Part shown: positions 16,261-26,503 of the stretch, piece after piece
Layout of the letters: every line of letters begins with the position of its first letter
How positions within the stretch are numbered: position 1 is the first letter of the stretch
NCBI RefSeq assembly: GCF_900103715.1
Contig: NZ_FNHL01000002.1
Location: 62,001 to 126,000, forward strand
Source of the DNA: Halogranum gelatinilyticum
Lineage (GTDB): Archaea; Halobacteriota; Halobacteria; Halobacteriales; Haloferacaceae
Direction of reading: 5' to 3'
Length of the DNA: 64,000 nt
Translations under genes and position numbers: made by a program
Notes under the pieces: generated by a model
Seen by the model: only the letters and a program-made list of their open reading frames with translations
Databases searched by the model: none
What the model was told of the DNA's origin: nothing

Positions 16261-17097
16261 TCAGACGGTCGCTTCCGCCGACTCTTCCTCGTCGTCTGCG
16301 AGCGTCGAGTCGTAGAACTCGACTTCGAAGAGTCGTGCGTTGCAGTCGTTGCAGGTCGCGGCGACGACGTCGTAGCTCCGGCAGCACGAGGAGACGACGT
16401 GTTGGTCGAGAGCGACGTGGCCCTCACAGGCCGGACAGCGCTCGATGCAGAGCCGCAGGCCGCCGAGGATCTGGCTCCGGTAGGCCATCGGGAGATACTC
16501 CCAGTCGTCGTACCGGGTCGCGAGGACCTCGCTGGCGGCGATGTCGGCGACGAACGCCGCCCGTGACTCCCACTGGCCGACCCACTCGGAGTCGAGGTAG
16601 GCGACGAAGGCGTCGCCGTGCCAGCTGATGGCGATGCGGTCGGCGTCGACATCGAGCAGCGCGGCGAGTTCGTCGCGGTCGGTCTCGCTGTCGTCCATCC
16701 GGGCCATCCGTTCGTACCACGCCGTCTCGAAGTCGTCGGCGACGACCACGTCGCCCGTCGCCTCGTCGTCGACGATGGCACCCGCCTCGCGGAGGACGGA
16801 TTCGGCGTCGATGCTGTCGAGGTCGATGCGGGCGCGGGGGTCCTTGTCGAACTTCCGGAGCAGCCAGTCCGGGAAGTAGCGCTTCGTCAGCTCGGGCGTG
16901 CCGGGGACGAGATAGCCGCGGAGATAGATTGCGGCCAGTGACGCGCCGAACAGGCCGACACCGAGCGGCGGCGACGCGACGGCGACGGCCGTCGACGCGA
17001 CGGCCGCGATGGCGACGTTGGTGATCGTGCAGGGGATACAGCGGTTCTCGCCGGTGTACTCCGGCTGGCGAAGGCGGTCGAGGTAAGTGATGTTCAT
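16261..17097 (-). CDS. Conserved haloarchaeal protein with C-terminal zinc-binding cysteines
   Basis: 278 residues from MNITYLDRLR, chosen because upstream codons lack bias and GENRCIPCTITN then sits near the N-terminus. A hydrophobic stretch (residues 27-61) likely spans or enters the membrane. The middle is acidic and soluble. The C-terminal part has CPAC, HVVSSCCRSYD and CNDC, a probable zinc ribbon, together with the N-terminal CIPC. I do not recognise a function. Confidence 0.7.
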   Translation of the reverse strand: MNITYLDRLRQPEYTGENRCIPCTITNVAIAAVASTAVAVASPPLGVGLFGASLAAIYLRGYLVPGTPELTKRYFPDWLLRKFDKDPRARIDLDSIDAESVLREAGAIVDDEATGDVVVADDFETAWYERMARMDDSETDRDELAALLDVDADRIAISWHGDAFVAYLDSEWVGQWESRAAFVADIAASEVLATRYDDWEYLPMAYRSQILGGLRLCIERCPACEGHVALDQHVVSSCCRSYDVVAATCNDCNARLFEVEFYDSTLADDEEESAEATV

Positions 17098-17288
17098 AGA
17101 GACTCCCGACTGCTCGGTCTCTCCCGTGCAGTCGCTTCCATCTCGTAGGCTCCCACGAGACGTAGGTATGGAGCCAATACCGGCCGACGGGGGGACAACA
17201 ACGGTCCCCATCGGGAGCGTTCAGCGGTCCGTCCGGACGCGCCGGTGGTCACCCCGGCCATCGGCGGTCAGCCGAGCCGGCCCGCTGC

Positions 17289-17726
17289 TCACGGCCGCCA
17301 CGACGAGAGCGACTGGAGTCGGAGCACCGCGCGCGGAAAGCCCGCGAGGAGGGCGACGACGACCGTCAGCGTCACGGCGACGCCGACCCACCACCGCGGC
17401 AGCACCGTCCGCGCGGCCACGCCGAGCCACGTCCCGCCGCCGATTGCGAGTCCGTAGTACGCCGAGCGGAAGGGCATCGTCACGAAGTCGCTGGCCATCG
17501 GCCACCGCCCGACGTCGACGTACTCGCCGCGGAAGGAGGCGACGGCGACGGTCGCCGCGCCGAGCGCGGTCAGAGCCGACAGCGACACGGCATCCTGGTT
17601 CGGCGCGCCGGTGAGCACGAGCAAGACCGGCAGCGGGAGGACGCTCACCTCCAAAAGCGCGAAGAAGACGTAGTCCAGCCACCGCTCCAGGCGGGCGTTC
17701 AGCGAGTGTCGCGACGACTCGGGCAC
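17289..17726 (-). CDS. Small integral membrane protein, unknown function
   Basis: 145 residues with four predicted hydrophobic segments (about 18-40, 47-63, 85-105, 112-135) and basic ends. No motif recognised. Its start is about 80 bases from the divergent 17808 membrane protein. Confidence 0.6.
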   Translation of the reverse strand: MPESSRHSLNARLERWLDYVFFALLEVSVLPLPVLLVLTGAPNQDAVSLSALTALGAATVAVASFRGEYVDVGRWPMASDFVTMPFRSAYYGLAIGGGTWLGVAARTVLPRWWVGVAVTLTVVVALLAGFPRAVLRLQSLSSWRP

Positions 17727-17807
17727 GTCACGTTTCTAGGGGTGGAGCGGCTAAACGGTTGTTCCCACAAGACTTGTTACGGAAGCTACACTCTTGCCAA
17801 TGTGACC

Positions 17808-18299
17808 ATGTCGTCCCTCTCGGCGGTCTGTCGCCGCTCTCCTGCGGTGGCACTCGAAGCCCTCCTCGCAGCCACCGTCGTCGCGACGTTCGGCGTCGGT
17901 CTCTGGCTCTTCGCGGACCCCGCGACGCCCGTCGGGAGTACCATCGACCTGTTCTTGCTCTCTCCGGCACTCGGCGGTCTCCTGACCGTCGTCGTCTGCT
18001 GTCGCGGGCTGTGGTCCGTCGGCACGTGGCTCCGCGCCGACGCTGCCGACGAGCGCGACAGCTACGGACTCGTCTCGCTCGTCCTCCGCGGTGTCCAGAC
18101 GCTCGTCGCGCTCGCGCTCGTCGGCTTCGCCGTCGCTGGCGTGTGGTTCGTCTCCGGTCTCACTGTCGACCCCACCGTCGGCACCGGCGGCTTCGTGATG
18201 ACCTCGTTTCTCGTCCTCACGGCCGGGTCGCTCGCGCTCGCCGTCGTGACGCTCGCAGTCGCCGGAATCCGACTGACTGGTCACGCTGCGTCGGTCTGA
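17808..18299 (+). CDS. Small integral membrane protein, unknown function
   Basis: 163 residues from MSSLSAVCRR; earlier in-frame codons lie in the promoter region. Four hydrophobic segments (about 13-32, 44-66, 85-112, 122-148). The stop is 8 bases from the stop of the convergent pelota gene. Function unknown. Confidence 0.6.
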   Translation: MSSLSAVCRRSPAVALEALLAATVVATFGVGLWLFADPATPVGSTIDLFLLSPALGGLLTVVVCCRGLWSVGTWLRADAADERDSYGLVSLVLRGVQTLVALALVGFAVAGVWFVSGLTVDPTVGTGGFVMTSFLVLTAGSLALAVVTLAVAGIRLTGHAASV

Positions 18300-18307
18300 T
18301 ATTTCCG

Positions 18308-19375
18308 CTACTGCATCCGGTAGCGGAGGACCGCCGCGATGCCGCCGAGGTTCTTCAGTTGCTCGCCGGGAGCGAACTCCGCGGAGAAGACCGTCACCTC
18401 GCCGCCCTTCTGCTCGACGGACTCGATGATCTCGTTGGCGTCGACGCTCCAGTCGCCCTGGCCCTGTCGCTCGTCGCGGAGGCGTTCGTCGAGCACCAGC
18501 AGGGTCTCGACGGCTCCGAACTCGGCCGCCTCGGCGACCTGCTCGACGCCGTAGGCCGCCTTCGCGCCCTGGGCGATGTTCTCCATCAGCTCGTCGATGA
18601 GTTCGGCCTCTTTCGAGATGCGGGTCTGCGTCTGGACCTCGTCGACGGCCCCGCGTTTCAGGACCTCGTGGACGCCGCGGTCGCCGACGCCGGAGGTGTC
18701 GACGACGGTCATCTTCTCGGCGACGTCCGGGTAATTTTCCTCGATGTAGTCGCGGGCGTCCTGTTTCGTGAACCCCGGTCCCGCCAGGATGACGGCGTCG
18801 ACGTCGAGATGCGAGAGCGCGCTGCCGAGTTCCGCAAAGAGTTCCGACCGCGGGCGGGCGTACTCGCCCTTGCCGGTCGGGCGGGTGAACGAGCCGTACT
18901 CCTTCGTCCCGTACTGCTGGACGGTGTGGATGTAGGCCGCGCCCTCCTCGACGGTGGCGATGGCGACGTCGGGGTTTTCGGTGGCCTGTTCGGCTTCTTC
19001 GAGACGGTCCTTCTGGTCCTTCTTGAAGTGCTTCTCGATGGTGATCTCGCTGCGCTCCTCGACGTTGAGCGTGTGATGGAGACCGAGTTGGTCCTCGCGA
19101 GAACAGCTGGCGATGATGCCGCCGACGCGGAGGCGGTTGGCGAAGCGGGCGAACTCCACGTCTTCGACTTCGATGGTGACGTGGAGATGTTCGCGTTCGC
19201 CGCCGGTGTCACGCATCTGGTCGTCAGCGCGCTGGATACGGCGGGTCGTGTCGCCGGAGACGAGGTCGCCGGGTTCGAGGACGTAGGAGAGATGCCAGAG
19301 GTCGTCGACGTTCTCGGGGACGAGCGACATCCGCTCGCGCCCCTCCTCGCCACGACCACGGCTTACGATTCGCAT
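18308..19375 (-). CDS. pelA: Pelota, mRNA surveillance / ribosome rescue factor
   Basis: 355 residues, the usual archaeal Pelota length, from MRIVSRGRG; the longer ORF upstream overlaps the neighbour. The N-terminal Sm-like domain ([39 protein letters not shown]), the central eRF1-like domain ([18 protein letters not shown]) and the C-terminal eRF1_3-like domain ([21 protein letters not shown]) are all visible. As in other Pelota proteins, the GGQ of class I release factors is absent. It binds stalled ribosomes with an EF1A-like GTPase and ABCE1. It lies 2.9 kb from rqcH, another rescue factor. Confidence 0.95.
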   Translation of the reverse strand: MRIVSRGRGEEGRERMSLVPENVDDLWHLSYVLEPGDLVSGDTTRRIQRADDQMRDTGGEREHLHVTIEVEDVEFARFANRLRVGGIIASCSREDQLGLHHTLNVEERSEITIEKHFKKDQKDRLEEAEQATENPDVAIATVEEGAAYIHTVQQYGTKEYGSFTRPTGKGEYARPRSELFAELGSALSHLDVDAVILAGPGFTKQDARDYIEENYPDVAEKMTVVDTSGVGDRGVHEVLKRGAVDEVQTQTRISKEAELIDELMENIAQGAKAAYGVEQVAEAAEFGAVETLLVLDERLRDERQGQGDWSVDANEIIESVEQKGGEVTVFSAEFAPGEQLKNLGGIAAVLRYRMQ

Positions 19376-19415
19376 GGCCGAGCGAACGGCCCGCGGACTA
19401 ACAACCCTTGCCTTC

Positions 19416-20072
19416 TCAGAGCGTCGACGTGGTCGCCGAACCGCCACCAGTCCGGCCGAGACCCTTCGCGAACCCGCGGCCGAACATGTAGTAGACCGCG
19501 ACCTGCACGTAGAACAGCACGAAGATGCCGACGAGGACGAAGCTGAGCGCCGCTCCGACGAGGCCGCCGACGAGACCGACGACGAGCGCGAGCACCCACG
19601 CCGTCGCGTAGTCACTCGTGAACGCGCCGTCCTTGATCGTCCCGAAGTCGAAGGCGGCACCGAAGTCGCCCTCGATGGCGAAGTTGGTGAACGCCGCCGG
19701 GATGAAGAAGCCGACGACGAGCGCGAGCACGAACACGACCAGTCCGAGAACGGCCGCCAGCGCGCCCGGTCCGTTGTTGCCTCCGAGACCGACGGCGAAG
19801 ATGAGCGCGAAGTACGGGATGATGAGGATCAACGAGTACGCGATGTTGACGACGAACAACTTCAGCCCGTCGACGAGCAGCTCTCCCCAGTCGGTGAAGG
19901 AGGGAGCTTCGGTCTCGCCGTTCGCCGCGGCGCGGAGGACGCGGAGGAAGTAGCCCTGTACGAGGAAGACGGGGATGACGAGGACGCCGAGGACGGTCAG
20001 CACGCCGCCGATGAGCAGCGTCGGTATCCAATCATCGCCCGAGCGGGGGAACGATAGTGCTTGGCCTATCAT
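19416..20072 (-). CDS. DUF4013 membrane protein (first of three paralogues)
   Basis: 218 residues from MIGQALSF. The N-terminal signature [28 protein letters not shown] and [15 protein letters not shown] is that of DUF4013, followed by about five hydrophobic segments. Alternative upstream starts lie in the promoter region. Three paralogues stand in a row between pelota and rqcH on one strand. No biochemical function is known to me. Confidence 0.85.
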   Translation of the reverse strand: MIGQALSFPRSGDDWIPTLLIGGVLTVLGVLVIPVFLVQGYFLRVLRAAANGETEAPSFTDWGELLVDGLKLFVVNIAYSLILIIPYFALIFAVGLGGNNGPGALAAVLGLVVFVLALVVGFFIPAAFTNFAIEGDFGAAFDFGTIKDGAFTSDYATAWVLALVVGLVGGLVGAALSFVLVGIFVLFYVQVAVYYMFGRGFAKGLGRTGGGSATTSTL

Positions 20073-20152
20073 GTTCGTTCCCTCTCTCGTCTCCGAGAAA
20101 AGAGTTGTCCCTGCAACACGTCCGGACGGTGTCACTCTCCGTCTCGACAGTG

Positions 20153-21154
20153 TCACTCAGTGTCTCGTCCGTCCCCACTCCCGTCGGTGTCGACCCAGCG
20201 GAACGGGGTCGACGGGGTGGAGTCCGCTGACTCGTCTCCCACCGCATCTCCACGCTGGCTCTCCGCGTCCGCGTCGCTCGCCCCTTCTTCGCCACGTCCG
20301 TCGCCAGCGACGGCGACCGACGATGCGATGTGGCCCTCGCTGGCCACGGCTGCGACCGTCCGTCCCGTCTGGACGGCGGGTGCGACCTCCGCGGGTGGGC
20401 GGTCGTCGAGTGACTCCTCGCTCGACTGCTCGTCGTCCGTCGCCAGCGCGTCACTCGCGCCACGCCCGTACAGGACCCCCGCGACGACGCGGGCGTAGAA
20501 CAGCACGACGACGCCGACGAGCGTGGCCGTCGTCGGGAGACCGACCGCGATGCCGACCGCGAGCGTGGCGACTGCGAGCAGCCATCCCTTCACGTAGCCG
20601 CCGCTGCCCGCGACGCCGAGGACGGTTCGGACGGCGAGCGCGTCGCGCAGTCGGCCTTCGGACGCGAACACGGCCACTGCGGCGGGTCGGAGATAGAGAT
20701 AGAGGACGCCGTAGCCGACCGTGCCGACGGCGGCGACGACGAGAGCGAGCGCGACACCGACGCCGACGGCCGTGTTCGGGGAGACGACGCCGGACCCGAG
20801 CAACAGCACGGAGCCGCCACCGACGGCGAGTAACCCCGCGAGCGGGAGCGCGTAGACGACGCCGAGTGCGGTCGCCTGCACCCCGTCGCGGACGAGACGG
20901 CTCCAGTCGACGAACGAGGGGGTCGCCCGGTCGCCAGCGAGACCCGTCCGGACGACGCGGACGTCGTAGCCCCGAAGCACGAGCGGCGGAACGACGAAAA
21001 GCGGCGTCAGGAGCAGCCCCAGCGGGGTCGTTGCCACCGCCAACAGCCAGACGACCGGCGCGGCCAGCGTGACGAGCGTGAGTACGCCGCCCATGAACAC
21101 CGTCGTCGCCGCGTCCTGCGTCCTCGTCGGCGCGGCCAGCGCGTCTCGCAACAT
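20153..21154 (-). CDS. DUF4013-type membrane protein with extended C-terminus
   Basis: 333 residues. RTQDAATTVFMGGVLTLVTL, GYDVRVVRTGL and TPSFVDWSRLVRDGVQ are recognisable DUF4013 equivalents; six or seven hydrophobic segments follow. The last 90 residues are polar and acidic with Ser/Asp (DDEQSSEESLDD) and look disordered and cytoplasmic. It is more diverged than its two neighbours. Confidence 0.75.
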   Translation of the reverse strand: MLRDALAAPTRTQDAATTVFMGGVLTLVTLAAPVVWLLAVATTPLGLLLTPLFVVPPLVLRGYDVRVVRTGLAGDRATPSFVDWSRLVRDGVQATALGVVYALPLAGLLAVGGGSVLLLGSGVVSPNTAVGVGVALALVVAAVGTVGYGVLYLYLRPAAVAVFASEGRLRDALAVRTVLGVAGSGGYVKGWLLAVATLAVGIAVGLPTTATLVGVVVLFYARVVAGVLYGRGASDALATDDEQSSEESLDDRPPAEVAPAVQTGRTVAAVASEGHIASSVAVAGDGRGEEGASDADAESQRGDAVGDESADSTPSTPFRWVDTDGSGDGRDTE

Positions 21155-21367
21155 CTACCGGGAGGTAGGGGTGGGCGCACATAACGGTACCTCAGGCGTC
21201 CACCGTCGCCGGTAGCTGACGGGCGCGGTCGACGGCCACCCGAACTCGGCGGCCACGTGACGGCCGTCGACGACGAGGGACGGAGAGTTCACGGACGAGA
21301 GACGGACGTTCGGCGTAGTCACTCGGCGGGTGGAAAACACGAAATCGGGGACGTAGCAGTCGGCGGC

Positions 21368-22072
21368 TTAGACGGCTGCCTGTTCGTCCGGGCTGTCGTC
21401 GCCGCGCATCTCGACGTGGTGGATGTCGCCCCACGCCGTGCCGACGATGTAGTACGCCGCGACGAGGGCGTAGAACGTGATGAACGCGCTCAGGATGGCA
21501 CCGACGCCGGTCGCACCGAGCAGCCCGGAGACGATACCCGAGACGACGATGACGGCGAAGGCGTAGAGCCACGCCGTGGCGTACTTGCCGCTGAAGAGCA
21601 CCGGGCGGAGGTCGCTGTACGAGAACGCCGCCCCGAGGCGGTCGGTCTCAGCGTAGTTCGACAGGGCCGCGGGCGTGATGTACGCCGCGAAGATGGTGAG
21701 GACGAAGCCCACCAGCGCGCCGACGAGGGCGACGAGGCTGCCGAAGATGCCTGCCGCGTCCGAGCCACCACCGGCGATCGCGCCAGCGACGCCGAGGAAG
21801 ACGGCGACGGCGACGACGATACCGGGGATGAGGAAGTAGACGAAGCCGATGACGAAGCCCTTCAGCCCGTCGATTGCGAGGTCTCCCCAGTCGTCGAAGA
21901 CCGGGGGTTCCTCGTCACCTCTCATCGTCGCGCGCAGGACGCGCAGCAGATAACCGACGACGAGGAACGTCGGAATTACAAGGGCACTCAGCAGGCTGAG
22001 CACGCCACCGATGAGGACCGTCTTGAGCCAGTCCTCGCTGTTCCGCAGGTATTCGATTGATTGGGTAATCAT
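21368..22072 (-). CDS. DUF4013 membrane protein (third paralogue)
   Basis: 234 residues from MITQSIEYL. EDWLKTVLIGGVLSLLSAL, GYLLRVLRATMRGDEEPPVFDDWGDLAIDGLKG and five hydrophobic segments make it a standard DUF4013 protein, close to the 19416 product. The tail ends in an acidic, charged stretch. Confidence 0.85.
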   Translation of the reverse strand: MITQSIEYLRNSEDWLKTVLIGGVLSLLSALVIPTFLVVGYLLRVLRATMRGDEEPPVFDDWGDLAIDGLKGFVIGFVYFLIPGIVVAVAVFLGVAGAIAGGGSDAAGIFGSLVALVGALVGFVLTIFAAYITPAALSNYAETDRLGAAFSYSDLRPVLFSGKYATAWLYAFAVIVVSGIVSGLLGATGVGAILSAFITFYALVAAYYIVGTAWGDIHHVEMRGDDSPDEQAAV

Positions 22073-22249
22073 GGTCGTGTCGAGAACGGCAGTCTCTCGA
22101 CTCACCAATTCTCTTGCCACTGATACAACAGATTAGATGATAAGCGTTTCTCGCGTCGTGTCTCTGTAATTGGACATTAATCGGCCGAACGGACGAAAGC
22201 CGTGCGAAATACTGTCTAACTGTTCACCTCGGTCCCCCGTCGGCCGAAC

Positions 22250-24370
22250 TCAGTTGCCGTCGCCGTCGACGATGTCGCTGCCGCCCGGCGGGAGGAACTC
22301 CCCGATCAGGTCGGGGCTTGCGACCTTCCGCACGAACGAGGTGTCGGCGAACCGCTCGCGGAACTGCCGGTAGATCATCTTCGCCATGTCGTTCTGGGCG
22401 TAGCGGCCGGGCTGGAGCCGGACGCTCGTCTCCGTGTCCGCCTCGATGGCCGACGGCGGGCCGCCGACGACGCGCGTGTCCGGTTCACAGCGGAGGCCGA
22501 CGGCGACCTCCGCGGCGACGTCGTCGTAGTACGTCCGGTCGCCGCGGATGACGAACGACCCCTTCTCGACGTATTCGCCGCTCTCGGGCGTCTTCGACAC
22601 CTGGTCGGCACTGACCATGTAGGCGTCGTCGGCGAAGCGGCCTTCCTTCCAGATGGAGGAGTACGCGACGGCGAACTGCGCGGCTTCCTTCCGACTCTGC
22701 TCGGGAATGTCCACGTCGCGGGCGGGTTCGGAGGGGCCGGTGGCCTTCAGGACCGTCACCGGGCCGCCGTGGGCCTGCGTGTGGAAGAAGAGGTCGTGCT
22801 TGTTGAGATACTTCTTGACGATCTCCTCGTTCTGGTCGGCGTTGCGGCCGCCGATGACGAGAAAGCCGTCCGACGTCTCGAACCAGCGGAACCGGTCGTA
22901 CCACTTGTCCTGTTTACGGACCGGTACGGAACTCCGCGCGAGCCAGTCGATGTCGGGCTTCTCCTCGTCGTCGTCGTCCGCCTCGTCCTCGTCGTCGTCG
23001 TCCGCTTCCCACTCCTCGCGTCGCTTCTCGATAGCCGCCAGCCGTTCGCGGGTGTCCTCGATAGCCTCCAGCGCGCCCTCTTTCTTCTCCTCGACGCGCT
23101 TGGCCTCTTTGTAGATGCGGTCGGCGTTCTTCTCGACGCCCATCGAGACCTCGAGGTCCATCTGCGTCCCGTCGATTTCGACTGTGACCGTGCCCGTGGA
23201 GCCGTCGACGCCTTTGACGGCCTCGGCGGCGGGGATGCCGCGCTCCGCGCCCTCGTCGAGCGTCTCGGCGATGTCGTCCCACGGGACGCCCTCCTCGCGG
23301 GCACCGCGGACCGTCGACAGCACCTCGTCGGCGAGTTCGTAGTTGGCGTAGAGCGTCTCGGCCTTCTCGCGCTCGGTCTCGGCCTGTTCGTCGAAACCCT
23401 CGATGGCGCCTTCCTGTTGCTGGATGATGCGCTTCTGTTTCTCGATCTCCTCCTCGAAGTCCGGCCGGTTGGCCTCCGCGCCGCCGCCCTTCTCGGCGTC
23501 GTCGCTCAGGTCGAGCCGGAAGAAGTAGTCGTCCAGCGCGGCGTTGAACGAGTCGAAGGCGACCTCGTCGAGATGTTCGTACTCCTCCAGCGGGAAGGGT
23601 GTCACGTCGACGACGCGACCCTCTTCCTCGTAGACGCGGGGGTCGAACTCGCCGGTCTGGAGGGGCTGTTTCAGCCGCTCGATGGCGTCGAACAGCCGCT
23701 TGTACTCTTCTTCGCCGGCGTCGGTGATGTCCATCGTCTTCTCGACACCGGCGCGGGTACACAGCTCCTCGGCGTAGAGCCCGCCGAGGTTGAGCTGCGT
23801 CGCCAGCGTCCGCACGACGTCGGTGTCCGACTCGTCCATCTTGTGCTCCAGTACATCGTAGGAGACGTCGAGCGGGTTGATGCGCGACTGGGGGAACTCG
23901 TACTGCGCGCCGGGGGCGACCGTCCGCGATTTCAGGCGGACGGTCTCCAGGCTGGCAACAACGTCGCGGTTCTCGTCGAGGACGGCGAGATTGCCCTGTC
24001 CGAACAGTTCGGCGACGATTTCGGTGTCCTCGTCGCCCCGTTCGAACTTGAAGACGAGGATGCGGTCGAACTCGTACTGTTCGACGCCCGCGAAGTCCGC
24101 GCCGTTGAGGCGGTTGCGCAGCATCATCGCGAAGTTCGGCGGCCGACCGGGTGCGTCGGGGACGTGCTCCGGTGCGACGACGTGGGCGCGCTTTGTGTCG
24201 CCGACTTCGATGAAGAGGTCGACCCGGCCGCGGTCGAAGTCCCGCATCTTCAGCCGCAGGAGGTCGTCACCGTAGAGATACGCCTTGTCGACCTTCGCGC
24301 CTTCGTAACGGCCCAACTCCGTCACGAGGGCGGCGAGGTCGATGCTCGAAAGCTCCTGCTTCGGTTCCAT
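22250..24370 (-). CDS. rqcH: RqcH (NFACT family), ribosome-associated quality control
   Basis: About 706 residues from MEPKQELSSIDLAALV (a second Met two codons upstream is possible). The N-terminal FbpA/NFACT-N part (LRLKMRDFDRGRVDLFIEVG, NFAMMLRNRLNGA), a helical coiled-coil middle (EEEIEKQKRIIQQQEGAIEG; KRVEEKKEGALEAIEDTRER), a long acidic insert and the NFACT-R domain (WYDRFRWFETSDGFLVIGGRNADQNE) appear in the usual order. The family binds obstructed large subunits with peptidyl-tRNA and adds C-terminal Ala tails. Its neighbourhood with pelota and DUF4013 genes links rescue pathways. Confidence 0.93.
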   Translation of the reverse strand: MEPKQELSSIDLAALVTELGRYEGAKVDKAYLYGDDLLRLKMRDFDRGRVDLFIEVGDTKRAHVVAPEHVPDAPGRPPNFAMMLRNRLNGADFAGVEQYEFDRILVFKFERGDEDTEIVAELFGQGNLAVLDENRDVVASLETVRLKSRTVAPGAQYEFPQSRINPLDVSYDVLEHKMDESDTDVVRTLATQLNLGGLYAEELCTRAGVEKTMDITDAGEEEYKRLFDAIERLKQPLQTGEFDPRVYEEEGRVVDVTPFPLEEYEHLDEVAFDSFNAALDDYFFRLDLSDDAEKGGGAEANRPDFEEEIEKQKRIIQQQEGAIEGFDEQAETEREKAETLYANYELADEVLSTVRGAREEGVPWDDIAETLDEGAERGIPAAEAVKGVDGSTGTVTVEIDGTQMDLEVSMGVEKNADRIYKEAKRVEEKKEGALEAIEDTRERLAAIEKRREEWEADDDDEDEADDDDEEKPDIDWLARSSVPVRKQDKWYDRFRWFETSDGFLVIGGRNADQNEEIVKKYLNKHDLFFHTQAHGGPVTVLKATGPSEPARDVDIPEQSRKEAAQFAVAYSSIWKEGRFADDAYMVSADQVSKTPESGEYVEKGSFVIRGDRTYYDDVAAEVAVGLRCEPDTRVVGGPPSAIEADTETSVRLQPGRYAQNDMAKMIYRQFRERFADTSFVRKVASPDLIGEFLPPGGSDIVDGDGN

Positions 24371-24583
24371 GCCCATCGGTTCAGACGGGACAGGAAAAGG
24401 GGTGTCGTTCGAGCTTTTGCCGAGTGAGCGAGCACTGCGAGCGAACGCAGAGCAAAAGCTCGACCAAAAGCACTCCTCGTTCGCTTCAGCGCTTCGCGCT
24501 TCCACTCACTCGTCGGCCCGCTCACTCCCTTTGGTCGCTCACGGTACAGAGAGGTGAGTCCATCATACACTGTCACGTCGTCT
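24371..24583. repeat. Short intergenic region with GCGAGC-type inverted repeats
   Basis: Upstream of rqcH, the stretch 24418-24545 has many short inverted GAGCGA/TCGCTC units and AAAAGC copies, similar in style to the dispersed elements at 28.3, 37.7 and 43.4 kb. No coding signal. Confidence 0.4.
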
Positions 24584-25009
24584 TTACAACTCCCGCTCGC
24601 GCAGTCGCTCGCGGGCCACCCGCTCCTCGGCGTCTTCGAGCGTCTCCGTCTCCAAGAGCCGCTCCAGCTTCCGCTCGAACTGCTCGTCGGTCAACTCGCC
24701 GGCCGCGTAGCGTCGCCGCAGGGTTTCCAGGGGCGTCTCGCTCACCTCGTCGGGCTCGTCGTCCATCTCGTCGGTGGTCCCGACGACGACGTTGCTGTCC
24801 CACAGATCGTCCCACCAGTCGCGCTCGGTCTCGCTGTCGCCAAACAACAGCGAGACGATAGGCACGACGACGACGTAGCCGACGATAAGCGCGCCAAGCC
24901 ACCAACTCTGGCCCGTGAGGAGGGCGGCGAGCCAGAACCCCGTGACCAGAAGTGAAGCGATCTCGGTCGCGTTGTCACGGAGGCGTTCGGAGGGCGTCTG
25001 TTCGTCCAT
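24584..25009 (-). CDS. SHOCT-domain membrane protein
   Basis: 141 residues from MDEQTPSERL. Two hydrophobic segments (about 17-34, 36-57) are followed by an acidic linker and a C-terminal SHOCT motif (PLETLRRRYAAGELTDEQFERKLERLLETE, about 95-124). SHOCT is a short oligomerisation module at the ends of membrane proteins. Role unknown. Confidence 0.85.
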   Translation of the reverse strand: MDEQTPSERLRDNATEIASLLVTGFWLAALLTGQSWWLGALIVGYVVVVPIVSLLFGDSETERDWWDDLWDSNVVVGTTDEMDDEPDEVSETPLETLRRRYAAGELTDEQFERKLERLLETETLEDAEERVARERLREREL

Positions 25010-25189
25010 AGGTGACAGAGGTGAGCGAGGCCTAAAAGTCGATACCACGGGAGAGTCAGTTCACCTGTCCCGACAGCTCCGAACCGGCGTTGAACGTCAC
25101 AGCGTCGTTGCGGCCGCATTCGCTCGTGCTCGGTCGTGTTCGGCCGCGTTCGGTCGTTCTCTGCCGTTCTCAGCCGTGCTCGGCCGTTC

Positions 25190-26383
25190 TCAATCGTTAA
25201 ACGACTCGGGCCGTTCGACGGCTTCTTCCGAGCGGTTGACGCGGAAGCCGTTGCTCTCTTCGCGAGCGACCAGTTCGCGCTGTGGGTAGGGAATCTTGAT
25301 GCCCTCGCGGTCGAACGCGCGCTTGATGGCGCGGACGACCGCTGCGTTCGTCCGCATCCGGCGCGGCGCGGAGGGGTTCTTGATCCAGTAGCGGAGTCGG
25401 AGACCGATGGCCGAGTCGCCGAACGTCGTCGGGACGACGACCGGCGCGGGGACGTCGTTCACCTCATCGACGGCCTCCAGCGTCTCCTGGGCGACCGCTT
25501 CGGCGTGGTCGAGGTCGACGTCGTAGTCGACGCCGACGTCGAGGCTGAGCCGGAGCTGGCCGCGTCGCGTCCGGTTCGTCACCGTCGCGTTCGAGACGCG
25601 GTCGTTGGGGAAGACGATGGTCTCGCCGTCGAAGTTCCGCAGCCGAGTGTTGATGATGGTGATGTCGCTGACGATACCCTCCTCGCCGTCGATCTCGACC
25701 CAGTCGCCGATTTCGAAGGGGCGCGAGAACATCAGCACGAAGCCAGCGATGAGCGAGCCGAGCGTCTGGCGGGCGGCCATACCCACGACGATACCGAGGA
25801 AACCCGCACCGACGAGGAGACCGTCGAGGTTCTGCCCCCAGACCGTCAGCGTCGCCAGCCCGATAGCGACGAGCACGACGACCTGGAGGACGCGAAAGAC
25901 GACGCCCTGCTGGTGTTGGTTGATGTGGTCGGAACCGGCTGCGTAGTCCGACAGCCTGTCTTCGAGGAGCCGGGTCCCGACGACGCCACCGGCGAGGAGT
26001 GCGACCGTCGCCCCGAACCGCCCGGCGAGCGGCACGGCAGCACTGAGTACCGTGACGACAAAGAGTGCGAGGTCTTCGCGCCCCCAGACGACGAGGACCG
26101 CAAGGCCGACGAGCACGACGATGCTCGTCTGGAACAGGCGGATGACCGGCGTCGGCGAGAGCAGCCACGAGACCTCGTCGACGGCGTCGGGGACACGCCG
26201 GTTCCCGAGGACGCGTTGCTTGAACAGCCGGAGTCCGCGCTCGACGACGCGCGGAGCGACCACGAACGTCGTCGCGGCCGCCGCGACGAGCAACAGGAGG
26301 CTGACGCCGAGACGCGCCTCCGTCGACGTGACCTGGGTCAGTATCGACCGGAGCGTCGAGAGCAATTCGTTGACACCGACCAT
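25190..26383 (-). CDS. MscS-family mechanosensitive channel
   Basis: 397 residues from MVGVNELL. Four hydrophobic segments precede the MscS pore helix and beta-domain: GLLVGAGFLGIVVGMAARQTLGSLIAGF, FEIGDWVEIDGEEGIVSDITIINTRLRNFDGETIVFPNDRVSNATVTNRTRR (in short, the GDWVEI and IVFPN motifs) and a C-terminal alpha/beta region. It likely opens under membrane tension to release solutes on hypo-osmotic shock. Single gene with its own promoter region. Confidence 0.93.
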   Translation of the reverse strand: MVGVNELLSTLRSILTQVTSTEARLGVSLLLLVAAAATTFVVAPRVVERGLRLFKQRVLGNRRVPDAVDEVSWLLSPTPVIRLFQTSIVVLVGLAVLVVWGREDLALFVVTVLSAAVPLAGRFGATVALLAGGVVGTRLLEDRLSDYAAGSDHINQHQQGVVFRVLQVVVLVAIGLATLTVWGQNLDGLLVGAGFLGIVVGMAARQTLGSLIAGFVLMFSRPFEIGDWVEIDGEEGIVSDITIINTRLRNFDGETIVFPNDRVSNATVTNRTRRGQLRLSLDVGVDYDVDLDHAEAVAQETLEAVDEVNDVPAPVVVPTTFGDSAIGLRLRYWIKNPSAPRRMRTNAAVVRAIKRAFDREGIKIPYPQRELVAREESNGFRVNRSEEAVERPESFND

Positions 26384-26503
26384 GTCAGCCACCGGTGTAC
26401 GGGACACCACTCATCGGAAACATTCGTTGGACCGTTACGATATCATGTAGATAAAGCACACGTTCTCTCCGACACTCACGTCACCGAGATTCTCAAAAAC
26501 CCG

